Counted from the stretch's first letter, positions 1-10,124 are shown. The stretch is 64,000 nt of DNA from Vibrio fluvialis (GCF_900460245.1 NZ_UHIP01000001.1:2976001-3040000); one strand, 5' to 3'. Notes: generated by a model from the sequence alone, not told the origin. Translations and numbers: made by a program.

Positions 1-164
1 GCACTTTTGAAAGAGCGGCCATGACCAAGCAGATAGATGGCTTCCAGCACGCTGGTTTTGCCACTGCCATTGGGGCCAATAAGAAAGTTAAAGCCTGATG
101 ATAATTGAATATCACAGGCTTTAATGTTGCGAAATTGCTGAACAATCAGTCGGGTAAGCGGCAT
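1..164 (-). CDS. recF: DNA replication/repair protein RecF, N-terminal part
   Basis: This is the first 54 codons of recF; the rest lies beyond the left edge of the window. RecF is an SMC-like ATPase that loads RecA onto gapped single-stranded DNA together with RecO and RecR. The translation begins [17 protein letters not shown] and carries an intact Walker A motif GPNGSGKTS at about residues 30-38, as expected for the family. The ATG at 162-164 lies 17 bases after the dnaN stop, so it is read as the third gene of the dnaA-dnaN-recF operon. Only the N-terminus can be judged. Confidence 0.93.
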   Translation of the reverse strand, partial: MPLTRLIVQQFRNIKACDIQLSSGFNFLIGPNGSGKTSVLEAIYLLGHGRSFKS

Positions 165-181
165 TGCGCGATAATCATCCG

Positions 182-1282
182 TTACAGACGGATTGGCATC
201 ACCACGTACATGGCGCTGTCATCGTCGACGTTTTCAATCAGCGCACTGGCGTTTGCATCGGACATCGACACGCGCACGTTCTCACAGCGCAGTGTATTGA
301 GCACATCCAGCACGTAGCTGACGTTAAAACCGATTTCGATCGCCTCGCCATCAAAATTGACGTCGAGCATCTCTTCCGCTTCTTCCTGCTCTGGGTTGTT
401 GGCGGTAATGCGCATTTCGCCGCCATCCAGATTGACGCGTACGCCACGGAATTTCTCGTTTGACAGAATCGCGGCACGCGAAAACGCCTGACGCAGTTCG
501 TCACAACCTGCTTGCAGCGTTTTGTTGGTATTTTGCGGCAATACGCGGCGATAATCAGGAAAACGGCCATCAACCAACTTGGACGTAAAGACAAAGTTGT
601 TCACTTCAGCACGCAGGTTAGAGCTGCCGATTTGCAGAACCACTGGCTGCTCCGGTGCATCCAGAAGTTTTACCAACTCCAGCACACCTTTGCGTGGCAC
701 AATAATTTGCTTGTTGGCGAAATCGGCACCCAACTCGGCTTGCGATACCGCCATACGGTGACCATCGGTCGCCACGCTGCGCAGCGTGCTGCCGTCAATT
801 TCAAACAGCATACCGTTAAGGTAATAACGCACATCCTGGTTTGCCATCGAAAACTGCGTTTTCTCGACCAGACCACGCAGCTCGCCTTGAGTCAGCGACA
901 GTTCCACTTCACTTTGCCAATCTTCAATGTTCGGAAAATCGCTGGCCGGTAACGTCGCCAGAGAGAAACGGCTGCGGCCTGAGCGCACTTGCACGCGATC
1001 GCCTTCCAGCACCACAGTGATCACCGCCGCATCCGGCAGGCCACGGCAGATATCGAGGAATTTACGCGCTGGCACGGTGGTGCTACCCGCTTCGAAATCG
1101 CCTTCCAGCGTCACTCGGCTCACCAGTTCGACTTCCAGATCGGTCGCAGTCATGGAAAGCTGATTGTCTTCTACTTTCAGCAGCAGGTTACCCAAAATCG
1201 GCAACGTTGCTCGTCCGCCTAACGTACCGGAGACTTGTTGCAGTGGTTTAATGAAGTGACTACGTTCAATCGTAAATTTCAT
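182..1282 (-). CDS. dnaN: DNA polymerase III beta subunit (sliding clamp)
   Basis: The product of 366 residues matches the usual length of the beta clamp (E. coli 366). It begins [19 protein letters not shown] and ends YVVMPIRL; the C-terminal MP-I-RL stretch is part of the hydrophobic pocket where clamp-binding peptides dock. The protein forms a ring dimer that tethers polymerase III to DNA and, with Hda, stimulates hydrolysis of DnaA-ATP. It lies 63 bases downstream of dnaA and 17 bases upstream of recF on the same strand, so co-transcription is likely. Nothing is unusual in the sequence. Confidence 0.98.
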   Translation of the reverse strand: MKFTIERSHFIKPLQQVSGTLGGRATLPILGNLLLKVEDNQLSMTATDLEVELVSRVTLEGDFEAGSTTVPARKFLDICRGLPDAAVITVVLEGDRVQVRSGRSRFSLATLPASDFPNIEDWQSEVELSLTQGELRGLVEKTQFSMANQDVRYYLNGMLFEIDGSTLRSVATDGHRMAVSQAELGADFANKQIIVPRKGVLELVKLLDAPEQPVVLQIGSSNLRAEVNNFVFTSKLVDGRFPDYRRVLPQNTNKTLQAGCDELRQAFSRAAILSNEKFRGVRVNLDGGEMRITANNPEQEEAEEMLDVNFDGEAIEIGFNVSYVLDVLNTLRCENVRVSMSDANASALIENVDDDSAMYVVMPIRL

Positions 1283-1345
1283 AGTGTGCTCTTAAACGAT
1301 ATTGGATAAACGACGTGAAAAATCAGCGCTAAGCATAGCGCGATT

Positions 1346-2752
1346 TTAAGAAGAAAGGGTACGAATCAGGTTCGAATAGTCTTCTTTAATATCGTGGCTT
1401 TCTTCACGCAGTTGCTCAATCTTACGACAGGCGTGCAGCACGGTCGTGTGGTCACGGCCCCCAAACGCATCGCCGATTTCCGGCAAACTGTGGTTAGTGA
1501 GCTCTTTGGACAGCGCCATCGCCAGTTGGCGTGGGCGTGCCACCGAACGTGAACGACGTTTGGACAGCAGATCTGCGACTTTGATCTTGTAGTACTCGGC
1601 AACGGTCTTTTGAATGTTGTCGATGGTGACCAGCTTCTCTTGCAGCGCCAGCAGATCGCGCAGCGCTTCACGCACGAAATCGATGGTGATCGGGCGACCG
1701 GTAAAGTTGGCGTTGGCAATCACGCGGTTCAGCGCCCCTTCCAGTTCACGCACGTTAGAACGCAGACGTTTCGCAATAAAGAACGCCACTTCATCCGGCA
1801 GATGAATCTGGTGATCTTCCGCTTTTTTCATCAGGATCGCGACGCGGGTTTCCAGCTCTGGCGGCTCAATAGCGACGGTCAGACCCCAGCCAAAACGAGA
1901 TTTGAGGCGATCTTCCACCCCGTTGATCTCTTTCGGATAACGGTCGGATGTCAGAATGATTTGCTGGTTACCTTCCAACAGCGCGTTGAAGGTATGGAAA
2001 AATTCTTCCTGCGAACGCTCTTTGTTAGCAAAGAACTGAATGTCATCGATCAACAGCGCGTCCACACTGCGGTAATAGCGTTTGAACTCTTCAATCGCGT
2101 TGTTTTGCAGCGCTTTTACCATGTCCTGCACAAAACGTTCCGAGTGCATGTAGACCACTTTGGCGTTCGGATTGTTATCGACGATGGCATTGCCGACCGC
2201 GTGCAACAGGTGAGTTTTACCCAGACCCGTACCGCCATAAAGGAACAGCGGATTGTACGCCGCGCCCGGATTGTCAGATACCTGGCGTGCGGCCGCGAGG
2301 CCAAGCTGGTTCGACTTACCTTCGACGAAGTTATTGAATTTGTGTTTCGGGTTCACGTTGGAACGGTGTGCAATGTCCGCCGCAGCGGCTGCGTCGTCGT
2401 CCCAGGTTTTGTGAATCGGCTTGCGTTGTGCCAGTTGCGCCGGCGCCGAAGATTCCGCGGCCACATCAGCGGCGGTGCGGGTTGGCGCAGGTTTTGGCGC
2501 CACAACCCGGCGGCTGCCGACTTCAAAACGCAGGCTCGGAACATCATGCCCGCAAAACTCTTGCAGCAGACGATTGATGTTGTTGATGTACTTGTCACGC
2601 ACCCAATCGAGCACAAAGCGGTTCGGGGCAAACAAAGTGAGAGTATTGTCATTGAGCTCCGCCTGTAACGGACGAACCCACATGCTGAATTCTGCGGCTG
2701 GTAGCTCTTCTTGAAGCTGTTGCAGACACTGCAACCAAAGCGAAGATGACAC
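1346..2752 (-). CDS. dnaA: Chromosomal replication initiator DnaA
   Basis: The 468-residue protein has the four DnaA domains: an N-terminal oligomerisation/DnaB-contact domain (about 1-90), a variable alanine- and proline-rich linker (about 90-130), an AAA+ domain with Walker [10 protein letters not shown] and Walker [10 protein letters not shown], and a C-terminal DNA-binding domain with the signature [15 protein letters not shown]. It binds 9-bp DnaA boxes and melts oriC, here about 7.5 kb away between mioC and mnmG. The start is GTG (2750-2752). The upstream region holds DnaA boxes and many GATC sites, which fits autoregulation. Confidence 0.98.
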   Translation of the reverse strand: MSSSLWLQCLQQLQEELPAAEFSMWVRPLQAELNDNTLTLFAPNRFVLDWVRDKYINNINRLLQEFCGHDVPSLRFEVGSRRVVAPKPAPTRTAADVAAESSAPAQLAQRKPIHKTWDDDAAAAADIAHRSNVNPKHKFNNFVEGKSNQLGLAAARQVSDNPGAAYNPLFLYGGTGLGKTHLLHAVGNAIVDNNPNAKVVYMHSERFVQDMVKALQNNAIEEFKRYYRSVDALLIDDIQFFANKERSQEEFFHTFNALLEGNQQIILTSDRYPKEINGVEDRLKSRFGWGLTVAIEPPELETRVAILMKKAEDHQIHLPDEVAFFIAKRLRSNVRELEGALNRVIANANFTGRPITIDFVREALRDLLALQEKLVTIDNIQKTVAEYYKIKVADLLSKRRSRSVARPRQLAMALSKELTNHSLPEIGDAFGGRDHTTVLHACRKIEQLREESHDIKEDYSNLIRTLSS

Positions 2753-3061
2753 GATTCCCTCACTCTAAATCAATGATCGGTAAAGACTGGCAATTCTACC
2801 TGTTGATAACTCAGATCGCCAGCGATTGATCGACGATCCAGTGAATAAGATCCAAGTTATTCACAATATTTTCTCATCATTTGGCAAGATCCACACAGAG
2901 CGTCCTAAATTTACTCACACATTGATCCACATATTCTATGATCATCAGGAGTTATCCCCAAAAAGGGCGATCGTCCAGTTATGATTAATAACAACTGGTT
3001 ATTTATTCTATTGAGTTATTTACCAGTAACATCACGTCCCATAATCATAAGGAGTCACAAG
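2753..3061. promoter_or_regulatory. dnaA upstream region with DnaA boxes and GATC cluster
   Basis: These 309 bases lie between the divergent dnaA and the ABC-transporter binding-protein gene. No real gene is seen. A DnaA box TTATTCACA lies at 2857-2865 and a one-mismatch box TTATCCCCA at 2952-2960. Nine GATC sites occur between 2775 and 2972 where less than one is expected. Known biology: DnaA represses its own promoter and SeqA sequesters hemimethylated GATC clusters near dnaA. A strong ribosome-binding site AAGGAG at 3049-3054 serves the rightward gene. Confidence 0.75.
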
Positions 3062-3808
3062 ATGAAAAACTGGATTAAATTAGCAGTGGCTGCGCTGGCC
3101 CTATCCGCAGCGACTGTACAAGCGGCAACCGACGTGAAAGTGGGTATGTCTGGCCGCTACTTCCCATTCACGTTTGTTAAACAAGATCAACTGCAAGGCT
3201 TTGAAGTGGATGTGTGGAACGAGATCGGTAAACGTAACGATTACCACGTGGAATACGTGACCTCTAATTTCTCTGGCCTGTTTGGCCTGCTGGAAACCGG
3301 TCGTATCGACACCATCTCTAACCAGATCACAATCACTAAAGAGCGCCAGGCGAAATACCTGTTCTCAGCACCTTACGTGATTGACGGCGCGCAAATCGCG
3401 GTACGTAAAGGCAACGACAGCATTCAAGGCATTGAAGACTTGGCCGGTAAAACCGTGGCGGTTAACCTGGGGTCAAACTTCGAACAACTGCTGCGTGCCT
3501 ACGATAAAGACGGCAAAATCGACATCAAAACCTACGATACTGGTTTTGAGCGCGACGTGGCGTTGGGCCGAATCGATGCATTCGTCATGGACCGCCTGTC
3601 GGTACTGGAAGTGATCGACAAAACGGGTCTGCCATTGCAACTGGCTGGTTCTCCGTTCGAAACCATCGAAAACGCGTGGCCATTCCTGAACAACGATAAA
3701 GGCCATAAATTGCAGTCTGAAGTAAACCAAGCACTTGCTGCGATGCGTGCAGACGGTACACTGAGCCAGATTTCTGAAAAATGGTTCGGTACGGATATTA
3801 CGAAATAA
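3062..3808 (+). CDS. Amino-acid ABC transporter, periplasmic binding protein (TcyJ/FliY-like)
   Basis: The product is 248 residues with a clear Sec signal peptide ending near ATVQA-AT (residue about 21), followed by a class 3 solute-binding fold (GFEVDVWNEIG; ITITKERQAKY; final EKWFGTDITK). The C-terminal EKWFG-D-TK and the spacing resemble the cystine-binding protein TcyJ/FliY, so cystine or another polar amino acid is a fair guess, but the ligand cannot be read from sequence. An in-frame start at 2981 was rejected: the ATG at 3062 has a perfect AAGGAG eight bases upstream and begins at the signal peptide. It is the first gene of a three-gene importer. Confidence 0.88.
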   Translation: MKNWIKLAVAALALSAATVQAATDVKVGMSGRYFPFTFVKQDQLQGFEVDVWNEIGKRNDYHVEYVTSNFSGLFGLLETGRIDTISNQITITKERQAKYLFSAPYVIDGAQIAVRKGNDSIQGIEDLAGKTVAVNLGSNFEQLLRAYDKDGKIDIKTYDTGFERDVALGRIDAFVMDRLSVLEVIDKTGLPLQLAGSPFETIENAWPFLNNDKGHKLQSEVNQALAAMRADGTLSQISEKWFGTDITK

Positions 3809-3834
3809 CTTAGACCAGCAAACCGAATAAATAA

Positions 3835-3860
3835 GGTGGAATCGCAGGATTCCGCCTTTT
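3835..3860 (+). terminator. Hairpin between binding-protein and permease genes
   Basis: A 9-bp stem (3835-3843 with 3848-3856, one G-U pair, four-base loop) followed by TTTT sits in the 73-base gap between the binding-protein gene and the permease. It looks like a partial terminator or mRNA-stabilising hairpin. It would let the periplasmic protein be made in excess over the membrane parts, as is known for other binding-protein operons. Confidence 0.7.
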
Positions 3861-3881
3861 GTTGTCTTTAAGGGGATGTAA

Positions 3882-4553
3882 ATGGGGTTTGATTTTCAAT
3901 ACATGCTGGGGCTGATGCCGATACTGCTCAAGTATCTGGGCACCACCATGGAAATGGCAGTGTGGGGCATGTTCTTCGCACTGATTCTGTCCGTGCTGCT
4001 GGCCAATATCCGCGTCTTTAAGGTGCCGGTATTAAACGCTCTGAGCCAGTTGTACATCAGCTTCTTTCGTGGCACTCCGCTGCTGGTACAAATGTTCCTG
4101 TTGTACTACGGCCTGCCACAGATTTTCCCACTATTAATCGGTATTGATGCGTTCAGCGCAGCCGTGATTGGTTTGACGCTGCACTTCGCCGCTTACATGG
4201 CTGAAACCATTCGCGCAGCCATCATCGGTATCGACCGCAGTCAAATGGAAGCGAGTCTGTCAGTCGGTATGACCACTGGCCAGGCGATGCGCCGCATTAT
4301 TTTGCCGCAGGCCAGCCGCGTCGCGCTGCCGTCCCTGATGAACTACTTCATCGACATGATCAAATCGACTTCGCTGGCGTTTACCTTCGGCGTGGCGGAA
4401 ATCATGGCTAAAGCGCAGATGGAAGCGTCCTCCAGCTTTCGCTTCTTTGAAGCCTTCCTGGCAGTGGCACTGATTTACTGGGCGGTGGTGGTTGTACTGA
4501 CCCGCATGCAAATCTGGGCTGAGAACAAACTGAATAAGGCGTATGTACGATGA
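3882..4553 (+). CDS. Amino-acid ABC transporter permease
   Basis: The 223-residue membrane protein has about five hydrophobic segments and the HisM/HisQ-type inner-membrane module ([19 protein letters not shown], then the EAA-like loop around [22 protein letters not shown]). That loop contacts the ATPase. It forms the channel for the importer encoded here with the genes at 3062 and 4550. An AGGGG ribosome-binding site precedes the ATG. The stop codon overlaps the start of the ATPase gene (ATGA at 4550-4553), so translation of the two is probably coupled. Confidence 0.92.
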   Translation: MGFDFQYMLGLMPILLKYLGTTMEMAVWGMFFALILSVLLANIRVFKVPVLNALSQLYISFFRGTPLLVQMFLLYYGLPQIFPLLIGIDAFSAAVIGLTLHFAAYMAETIRAAIIGIDRSQMEASLSVGMTTGQAMRRIILPQASRVALPSLMNYFIDMIKSTSLAFTFGVAEIMAKAQMEASSSFRFFEAFLAVALIYWAVVVVLTRMQIWAENKLNKAYVR

Positions 4554-5287
4554 TCACGTTATCCAATATTCATAAACGCTTCGGTAACGCCGAAGTGCTG
4601 AAAGGCATCGATATTACGATCAATCAGGGCGAAATCATTGTGATTATCGGCTCGAGCGGCACGGGTAAATCCACCCTGCTGCGCTGCGTGAACTTTCTTG
4701 AGCAGGCCGATCAGGGCAGCATCACGATTGATGATGTCAGAGTGGATACGCAAAAACACACCAAAGCCGAAGTGCTGGCCCTGCGACGTAAAACCGGGTT
4801 TGTATTTCAGAACTACGCGCTGTTTGCCCACCTGACCGCACGTCAGAACATTGCCGAAGGCCTGATGACCGTACGCGGCTGGAAGAAAGATCAAGCACTG
4901 AACCGCGCGCAGCAGATCCTAGAAGATATCGGTCTGGGCGATCGCGGCGACAGCTACCCGGCAGCACTGTCCGGCGGCCAGCAACAACGCGTCGGTATTG
5001 GTCGCGCGATGGCGCTGCAACCGGAACTGCTGCTGTTTGATGAGCCGACCTCTGCGCTGGACCCGGAATGGGTAGGCGAAGTACTTGGTTTAATGAAGAA
5101 ACTCGCCACTCAGCACCAGACGATGCTGGTGGTGACCCATGAAATGCAATTTGCCAAAGAGGTCGCCGATCGCGTGATCTTTATGGCAGAAGGGAATATT
5201 GTTGAGCAAGGTTCTCCACAGGATATCTTTGACCGTCCACAGGATCCGCGCTTAAGAAAATTCCTCAATCAGGTTGGGATCGACTAA
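4550..5287 (+). CDS. Amino-acid ABC transporter ATP-binding protein
   Basis: The 245-residue ABC ATPase has Walker [10 protein letters not shown], a Q-loop (FVFQNYALF), signature LSGGQQQR, Walker [14 protein letters not shown] and the H-loop (VTHEM). These are all hallmarks of a GlnQ/HisP-type polar amino-acid importer. It overlaps the permease gene by four bases. The same three genes sit between dnaA and rpmH in V. cholerae as far as I recall, so this is conserved vibrio context rather than an insertion. Confidence 0.95.
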   Translation: MITLSNIHKRFGNAEVLKGIDITINQGEIIVIIGSSGTGKSTLLRCVNFLEQADQGSITIDDVRVDTQKHTKAEVLALRRKTGFVFQNYALFAHLTARQNIAEGLMTVRGWKKDQALNRAQQILEDIGLGDRGDSYPAALSGGQQQRVGIGRAMALQPELLLFDEPTSALDPEWVGEVLGLMKKLATQHQTMLVVTHEMQFAKEVADRVIFMAEGNIVEQGSPQDIFDRPQDPRLRKFLNQVGID

Positions 5288-5293
5288 GGATCC

Positions 5294-5321
5294 TTGAGAT
5301 TTTATCGAGACTCCGTATAAT
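5294..5321 (+). promoter_or_regulatory. Upstream promoter for rpmH-rnpA
   Basis: TTGAGA (5294-5299) and TATAAT (5316-5321) are separated by 16 bases and followed by a GC-rich stretch. This is a near-consensus sigma-70 promoter directly after the ABC operon stop and would read towards rpmH. Confidence 0.65.
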
Positions 5322-5397
5322 CGGCCGACCGGAAAGAAGGAAGCCCGCGATTGACCGTTTTTCGTTCATCGCACTGGGGTTTTGGCAAACCCAATCA

Positions 5398-5426
5398 TTG
5401 ACACCTTTTGTGACTGTGATTACAAT
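5398..5426 (+). promoter_or_regulatory. Proximal promoter for rpmH-rnpA
   Basis: A perfect -35 TTGACA (5398-5403) and a -10 TACAAT (5421-5426) with ideal 17-base spacing lie 115 bases before rpmH. A 7-bp hairpin (5429-5435 with 5442-5448) would lie at the very start of the transcript. Together with the promoter at 5294 the ribosomal-protein gene seems to have two strong promoters. Confidence 0.75.
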
Positions 5427-5541
5427 TCCGCCTCTTTGTTGAGAGGCGTCGGAATGTCCTTTCTTTTATATAAAGAGAAGACGTATTGCCCACGCCGGGT
5501 TTTATGAACCTAAAAACTACTGATCAGTAAAGGTAATAACC

Positions 5542-5679
5542 ATGTCTAAACGCACTTTTCAACCTACAGTTCTAAAGCGCAAGCGTACTCACGGTTTCCG
5601 TGCACGCATGGCGACTGCGAACGGTCGTAAAGTAATCAATGCACGTCGTGCAAAAGGCCGTAAGCGCCTGTCAAAATAA
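5542..5679 (+). CDS. rpmH: 50S ribosomal protein L34
   Basis: A 45-residue, very basic protein (begins [18 protein letters not shown], ends RKRLSK) is the large-subunit protein L34. It has nearly the normal length; E. coli has 46. It precedes rnpA by 13 bases, the order conserved across bacteria. It has two good promoters upstream. No anomaly is seen. Confidence 0.98.
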   Translation: MSKRTFQPTVLKRKRTHGFRARMATANGRKVINARRAKGRKRLSK

Positions 5680-5692
5680 TCGCTAGCTTATT

Positions 5693-6049
5693 TTGAGTAC
5701 GTACGCATTTAATCGGGAGTTACGTTTGTTAACTCCCGAGCATTATCAAAATGTCTTTCAGCAAGCTCATCGAGCAGGCTCCCCCCATTTCACCATCATT
5801 GCACGCGATAATAACCTTTCTCATCCTCGTTTAGGGTTAGCGGTTCCAAAGAAACAAATCAAAACAGCCGTCGGTCGTAACCGCTTTAAGCGTTTGGCCC
5901 GCGAAAGCTTTCGTCTCAATCAACATAAACTTGCACACAAAGATTTTGTTGTCATTGCGAAGAAAAGCGCCCAAGATTTGAGCAATGAAGAAATGTTCAC
6001 TTTGTTCGACAAGTTATGGCATCGCCTCTCTCGCCCTTCACGTGGCTAG
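5693..6049 (+). CDS. rnpA: Ribonuclease P protein component
   Basis: The 118-residue basic protein is the protein subunit of RNase P, which with M1 RNA removes tRNA 5' leaders. It contains the family motif [14 protein letters not shown] (around residue 62-75), part of the RNA-binding cleft. The start is TTG at 5693, giving [15 protein letters not shown], which aligns with the E. coli N-terminus. The start is weak compared with rpmH, which fits the known lower expression of rnpA. It overlaps yidD by 34 bases. Confidence 0.95.
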   Translation: MSTYAFNRELRLLTPEHYQNVFQQAHRAGSPHFTIIARDNNLSHPRLGLAVPKKQIKTAVGRNRFKRLARESFRLNQHKLAHKDFVVIAKKSAQDLSNEEMFTLFDKLWHRLSRPSRG

Positions 6050-6273
6050 CCATTGGTTTAGTCCGACTCTACCAGTGGTTTATTAGTCCGCTGATCGGCC
6101 CGCGTTGCCGATTTACTCCCACTTGCTCTACTTACGCGATAGAAGCGTTGAGAGCTCACGGATTTGTAAAAGGGTGTTGGTTATCCGGCAAACGTCTATT
6201 AAAATGCCACCCTTTGAACGAAGGGGGATTTGACCCCGTTCCACCAGTCCAAAAACACGACAGAGATAAATAA
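6016..6273 (+). CDS. yidD: Membrane protein insertion efficiency factor YidD
   Basis: The small 85-residue protein has an N-terminal amphipathic/hydrophobic stretch ([18 protein letters not shown]) and the YidD signature [19 protein letters not shown]. It sits at the inner face of the cytoplasmic membrane and helps YidC-dependent insertion. Its ATG at 6016 lies inside the end of rnpA (34-base overlap), and it ends two bases before the yidC start, an arrangement conserved in gammaproteobacteria. Confidence 0.95.
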   Translation: MASPLSPFTWLAIGLVRLYQWFISPLIGPRCRFTPTCSTYAIEALRAHGFVKGCWLSGKRLLKCHPLNEGGFDPVPPVQKHDRDK

Positions 6274-6275
6274 CG

Positions 6276-7898
6276 ATGGATTCTCAACGTAATATCCTGT
6301 TAATCGCTTTGGCTCTGGTTTCTTTTTTACTTTTCCAACAGTGGCAAGTAGCAAAGAATCCGGCACCTCAAGCGGTTGAGCAGGCTCAAACCAGCAGTGC
6401 CGTTCCTGCACCGTCTTTAGCCGATGAGTTCGATCCAGTACCATCGCAAAGCAGTGCTGCGGCAAAAGTGATTACTGTCACCACGGATGTACTGACTCTG
6501 TCAATTGACACAGTTGGCGGCGATGTCGTCACGGCAAAACTGAACCAATACTCTGAAGAATTGGACTCAGAAAACCCATTCGTCCTTCTGAAAAATACTC
6601 AAGGTCATCAATTCATCGCGCAAAGCGGCCTGATCGGTCCACAAGGTATCGATCTGAGCAGCAGCGACCGCCCGACTTACACGGTTGACGCGGATAGCTT
6701 CACTCTGGCTGATGGCCAGGATGAACTGCGCATTCCGATGACTTACCAGGCCAACGGCATCGAATACACCAAAACTTTCGTGCTGAAGCGTGGTGATTAC
6801 GCTATCGACGTTGAATACAACGTGGTCAACCATTCAGGTAACAATGCCACTCTGGGCATGTACGCGCACCTGCGTCAAAACCTGCTGGATTCAGGCGGTA
6901 GCCTGGCAATGCCAACTTACCGTGGCGGTGCTTACTCAACCGAAGATACCCGTTACAAAAAATACAGCTTTGACGATATGCAGGATCGCAACCTAGCGAT
7001 GAACCTGCCAAACGGTCAGGGTTGGGCGGCAATGATTCAACACTACTTTGCTTCAGCTTGGATTCCACGCAATGAACCAGGTACCAACCTGTACTCGCGC
7101 GTGATCGGCAACCTGGGTGATATTGGCGTACGTATGCCAAACAAAACCATCGCCGATGGCCAGCAAGCGGATTTCAAAGCCACCCTGTGGGTAGGTCCTA
7201 AACTGCAAGATCAAATGGCCGCTACCGCGCCAAACCTTGACCTCGTGGTTGACTACGGTTGGCTATGGTTCATCGCGAAACCACTGCACTGGCTGCTGTC
7301 TGTGATTCAAACATTCGTTGGTAACTGGGGTGTGGCAATCATCTGTCTGACCTTCATCGTACGTGGTGCGATGTACCCGCTGACCAAAGCACAGTACACC
7401 TCAATGGCGAAAATGCGCATGCTGCAACCAAAACTGCAAGCTATGCGTGAGCGCATCGGCGATGATCGTCAGCGCATGAGCCAGGAAATGATGGAACTGT
7501 ACAAGAAAGAGAAAGTGAACCCGCTGGGCGGCTGTTTACCAATCTTCCTACAGATGCCTATCTTCATTTCTCTGTACTGGGCACTGATGGAATCGGTCGA
7601 ACTGCGTCACTCACCATTCTTTGGCTGGATTCACGACTTGTCTGCACAAGACCCGTACTACATCCTGCCACTGCTGATGGGTGCAAGTATGTTCTTCATC
7701 CAGAAGATGAGCCCAACCACCGTGACGGATCCAATGCAGCAGAAGATCATGACCTTTATGCCGGTTATGTTCACCTTCTTCTTCCTGTTCTTCCCGTCAG
7801 GTCTGGTTCTGTACTGGTTGGTATCGAACATCGTGACTCTGATTCAGCAGACTTTGATTTACAAAGGGCTGGAGAAGAAAGGCTTACACACCAAGTAA
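6276..7898 (+). CDS. yidC: Membrane protein insertase YidC
   Basis: The 540-residue protein has an uncleaved N-terminal membrane anchor (residues about 5-22), a large periplasmic beta-sandwich domain (about 50-340), and a C-terminal five-helix insertase core. The core contains the conserved stretch [21 protein letters not shown]. It inserts proteins such as ATP synthase subunits a and c, whose genes lie 8 kb away, either alone or with SecYEG. The length matches the family. It is the last gene before a strong terminator at 7916. Confidence 0.98.
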   Translation: MDSQRNILLIALALVSFLLFQQWQVAKNPAPQAVEQAQTSSAVPAPSLADEFDPVPSQSSAAAKVITVTTDVLTLSIDTVGGDVVTAKLNQYSEELDSENPFVLLKNTQGHQFIAQSGLIGPQGIDLSSSDRPTYTVDADSFTLADGQDELRIPMTYQANGIEYTKTFVLKRGDYAIDVEYNVVNHSGNNATLGMYAHLRQNLLDSGGSLAMPTYRGGAYSTEDTRYKKYSFDDMQDRNLAMNLPNGQGWAAMIQHYFASAWIPRNEPGTNLYSRVIGNLGDIGVRMPNKTIADGQQADFKATLWVGPKLQDQMAATAPNLDLVVDYGWLWFIAKPLHWLLSVIQTFVGNWGVAIICLTFIVRGAMYPLTKAQYTSMAKMRMLQPKLQAMRERIGDDRQRMSQEMMELYKKEKVNPLGGCLPIFLQMPIFISLYWALMESVELRHSPFFGWIHDLSAQDPYYILPLLMGASMFFIQKMSPTTVTDPMQQKIMTFMPVMFTFFFLFFPSGLVLYWLVSNIVTLIQQTLIYKGLEKKGLHTK

Positions 7899-7915
7899 GC
7901 ATTAAGCGAATCAGC

Positions 7916-7941
7916 AAAGGCGGCCAAAAGGTCGCCTTTTT
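7916..7941 (+). terminator. Rho-independent terminator after yidC
   Basis: A stem of about 10 bp (AAAGGCGGCC with GGTCGCCTTT, one G-U pair, AAAA loop) is followed by a T run. It closes the rpmH-yidC operon. The same GGCGACC-type hairpin recurs after mioC, atpC and thiH. Confidence 0.85.
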
Positions 7942-7992
7942 GTTGCTTGCTGATTACAATGACGCTAATTCGATTTTATACAGGTAAAGGTT

Positions 7993-9354
7993 ATGACTAC
8001 CGATACTATCGTCGCGCAGGCCACGGCTCCGGGCCGCGGCGGCGTCGGCATTATTCGTGTTTCTGGTCCGAAAGCCGCAGAGGTAGCTCTGGCGGTAACA
8101 GGCCGTACACTCAAACCACGTTACGCAGAATACCTGCCTTTCAAAGACGAGTCTGGCGTGGAACTGGATCAGGGTATCGCCCTCTTCTTCCCGAATCCCA
8201 ACTCGTTTACCGGTGAAGATGTACTCGAGCTGCAAGGTCACGGCGGCCCCGTCGTCATGGACATGCTCATCAAGCGTATTCTGACGCTTGCGGGTGTACG
8301 TCCGGCACGCCCCGGGGAATTTTCTGAGCGCGCGTTCCTCAACGATAAGATGGACCTGACTCAGGCAGAAGCGATTGCCGACCTGATTGATGCCAGTTCA
8401 GAAGAAGCGGCCAAATCGGCACTCAAATCGCTGCAGGGCCAGTTTTCCAAACGCATTCATACGCTGGTGGAGTCACTGATTCATCTGCGCATCTACGTCG
8501 AAGCGGCGATTGATTTTCCGGAAGAAGAAATTGATTTTCTCGCCGATGGCAAAGTGTCTGCTGACTTGCAGGCCATCATTGATAACCTCAACGCGGTGCG
8601 CCAGGAAGCTAATCAGGGCGCCATCATGCGTGAAGGGATGAAAGTGGTCATTGCGGGTCGTCCTAACGCTGGCAAGTCTAGCCTGCTGAACGCCCTGTCG
8701 GGTAAAGAGTCCGCGATTGTGACAGATATCGCCGGCACCACGCGCGATGTCTTGCGTGAACATATTCACATCGACGGCATGCCACTGCACATTATCGACA
8801 CCGCTGGTTTGCGTGATGCGTCGGATGAAGTGGAAAAAATTGGTATCGAGCGCGCCTGGGAAGAGATTGCCCAAGCCGATCGCGTACTGTTTATGGTCGA
8901 TGGCACCACGACCGATGCCACCGATCCCCAAGACATCTGGCCGGATTTTGTCGATCGCCTGCCAGACAGCATGGGTATGACGGTGATCCGCAACAAAGTC
9001 GATCAGACCGGCGAAACGCTGGGGATCTGCCATGTCAATCAACCGACCCTGATCCGCTTGTCAGCGAAGACTGGTGAAGGTGTCGATGCGCTGCGTTCAC
9101 ACCTGAAAGAGTGCATGGGCTTTGCCGGCAATCAGGAAGGTGGCTTTATGGCTCGCCGTCGTCATCTGGATGCGCTGGAGCGTGCCGCTGAGCACCTGGA
9201 TATCGGCCAGCAACAGCTGGAAGGCTATATGGCGGGAGAGATTCTGGCAGAAGAGCTGCGTCTGGCGCAGCAACACCTGAATGAAATCACCGGTGAGTTC
9301 AGCTCAGATGACCTGCTTGGTCGTATTTTCTCGTCATTCTGTATCGGTAAATAA
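7993..9354 (+). CDS. mnmE: tRNA modification GTPase MnmE
   Basis: The 453-residue protein works with MnmG to place a carboxymethylaminomethyl group on U34 of certain tRNAs. It has an N-terminal tetrahydrofolate-binding domain ([21 protein letters not shown]), a helical domain with an inserted G domain (G1 [10 protein letters not shown]3 DTAGLRD, G4 NKVD) and the invariant C-terminal CIGK that includes the catalytic Cys. All parts are intact. Its partner mnmG lies 1.2 kb downstream on the other side of oriC. Confidence 0.98.
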   Translation: MTTDTIVAQATAPGRGGVGIIRVSGPKAAEVALAVTGRTLKPRYAEYLPFKDESGVELDQGIALFFPNPNSFTGEDVLELQGHGGPVVMDMLIKRILTLAGVRPARPGEFSERAFLNDKMDLTQAEAIADLIDASSEEAAKSALKSLQGQFSKRIHTLVESLIHLRIYVEAAIDFPEEEIDFLADGKVSADLQAIIDNLNAVRQEANQGAIMREGMKVVIAGRPNAGKSSLLNALSGKESAIVTDIAGTTRDVLREHIHIDGMPLHIIDTAGLRDASDEVEKIGIERAWEEIAQADRVLFMVDGTTTDATDPQDIWPDFVDRLPDSMGMTVIRNKVDQTGETLGICHVNQPTLIRLSAKTGEGVDALRSHLKECMGFAGNQEGGFMARRRHLDALERAAEHLDIGQQQLEGYMAGEILAEELRLAQQHLNEITGEFSSDDLLGRIFSSFCIGK

Positions 9355-9362
9355 ACTTCGCA

Positions 9363-9386
9363 GCTAAGAGTCATTCGGCTCTTAGC
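9363..9386 (+). terminator. Hairpin after mnmE
   Basis: GCTAAGAG (9363-9370) pairs perfectly with CTCTTAGC (9379-9386) across an eight-base loop, just after the mnmE stop. The following T tract is poor (CTGTTTCCC), so termination may be partial. Confidence 0.55.
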
Positions 9387-9652
9387 CTGTTTCCCGCTCA
9401 AATTCTCTCGCCTACCATGCCTTTCCTTGGTTTATACTCCCAACAAAGATTACCGACACATACTCTAAGCCGCTCATACGATCAAACAACGGCGATCCAC
9501 ATTGTGGATGAGCTTGTGCATAGACAGGATCCTTATTAAATCAGCCACTCGCACGATCTCAGGCTTTACTATCCACAACTTACCCCTGTATTCTTCTACC
9601 CCAAGTCGATTATTCACTTCTTTCGTTTCACACGAAATTCACCGGGGTTTAT
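9387..9652 (+). promoter_or_regulatory. mioC upstream region with DnaA-box-like sites
   Basis: No gene is seen in this gap between mnmE and mioC. It contains ATCCACA-T-TGTGGAT, a perfect inverted pair of DnaA-box cores at 9495-9509, then TGTGCATAG (one mismatch to TGTGNATAA) close after it, and CTATCCACA (one mismatch) at 9569-9577. In E. coli, mioC transcription towards oriC is repressed by DnaA. These sites suggest the same control here. Confidence 0.6.
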
Positions 9653-10087
9653 ATGATTCATATCATCACAGGCAGTACCTTAGGCGGCGCGGAATACGTC
9701 GGAGATCACCTCAGCGATTTGCTGCAGGCGCAGGGTAAAGAGACCACGATTCACAATCAGCCGTTATTGGCCGACATTCCGGCTCAGGGTACCTGGTTGA
9801 TCATCACTTCAACTCATGGTGCCGGTGAGTATCCGGATAATATCCAGCCATTTATTCAGGCCCTGCAAACCACGCCACCCAACACTCACGAGCTGAAGTT
9901 TGCCGTGGTGGCGATTGGTGACTCAAGCTATGACACTTTCTGCGCAGCAGGTCAGCACGCCTTTGATTTACTAGAAGACATCGGTGCCACGCCACTGGCA
10001 GACTGTTTGATGATTGACGTCCAAGAACATCCGGTACCGGAAGATGCGGCGGAAATATGGCTCAATGAGATCATCGAAAAGTTCTGA
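9653..10087 (+). CDS. mioC: FMN-binding protein MioC (flavodoxin-like)
   Basis: The 144-residue protein has a flavodoxin fold. The phosphate-binding loop is [16 protein letters not shown] at the N-terminus, followed by the second flavin loop [11 protein letters not shown] and [14 protein letters not shown]. MioC has been reported to carry electrons for biotin synthase, and its gene sits next to oriC in enteric bacteria and vibrios, with transcription running towards the origin. The length agrees with the family. A terminator lies 15 bases after the stop, which would limit transcription into oriC. Confidence 0.95.
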   Translation: MIHIITGSTLGGAEYVGDHLSDLLQAQGKETTIHNQPLLADIPAQGTWLIITSTHGAGEYPDNIQPFIQALQTTPPNTHELKFAVVAIGDSSYDTFCAAGQHAFDLLEDIGATPLADCLMIDVQEHPVPEDAAEIWLNEIIEKF

Positions 10088-10102
10088 CTAAACACTTCCC
10101 CG

Positions 10103-10124
10103 AAGCGGCCAAAGGTCGCTTTTT
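10103..10124 (+). terminator. Terminator between mioC and oriC
   Basis: AAGCGGCC (10103-10110) and GGTCGCTT (10114-10121) form an 8-bp stem with one G-U pair and a three-base loop, followed by TTTT. It would stop mioC transcripts before they enter the origin. Confidence 0.8.

Noticed and set aside
1610..2668. Long open frame (352 codons) on the plus strand opposite dnaA
   Set aside because: It is an antisense shadow of dnaA: composition is typical of an out-of-frame reading, no motif or ribosome-binding site, and the dnaA frame is certain.
2981..3061. Upstream start for the first ABC binding protein
   Set aside because: The extension would precede a complete signal peptide and a perfect ribosome-binding site at the internal ATG, so it is not used.
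5404..5424. CRP-like site overlapping the rpmH promoter
   Set aside because: TGTGACTGTGATTACA keeps only one good half-site and lies on the -10 region; it is explained by the promoter itself.
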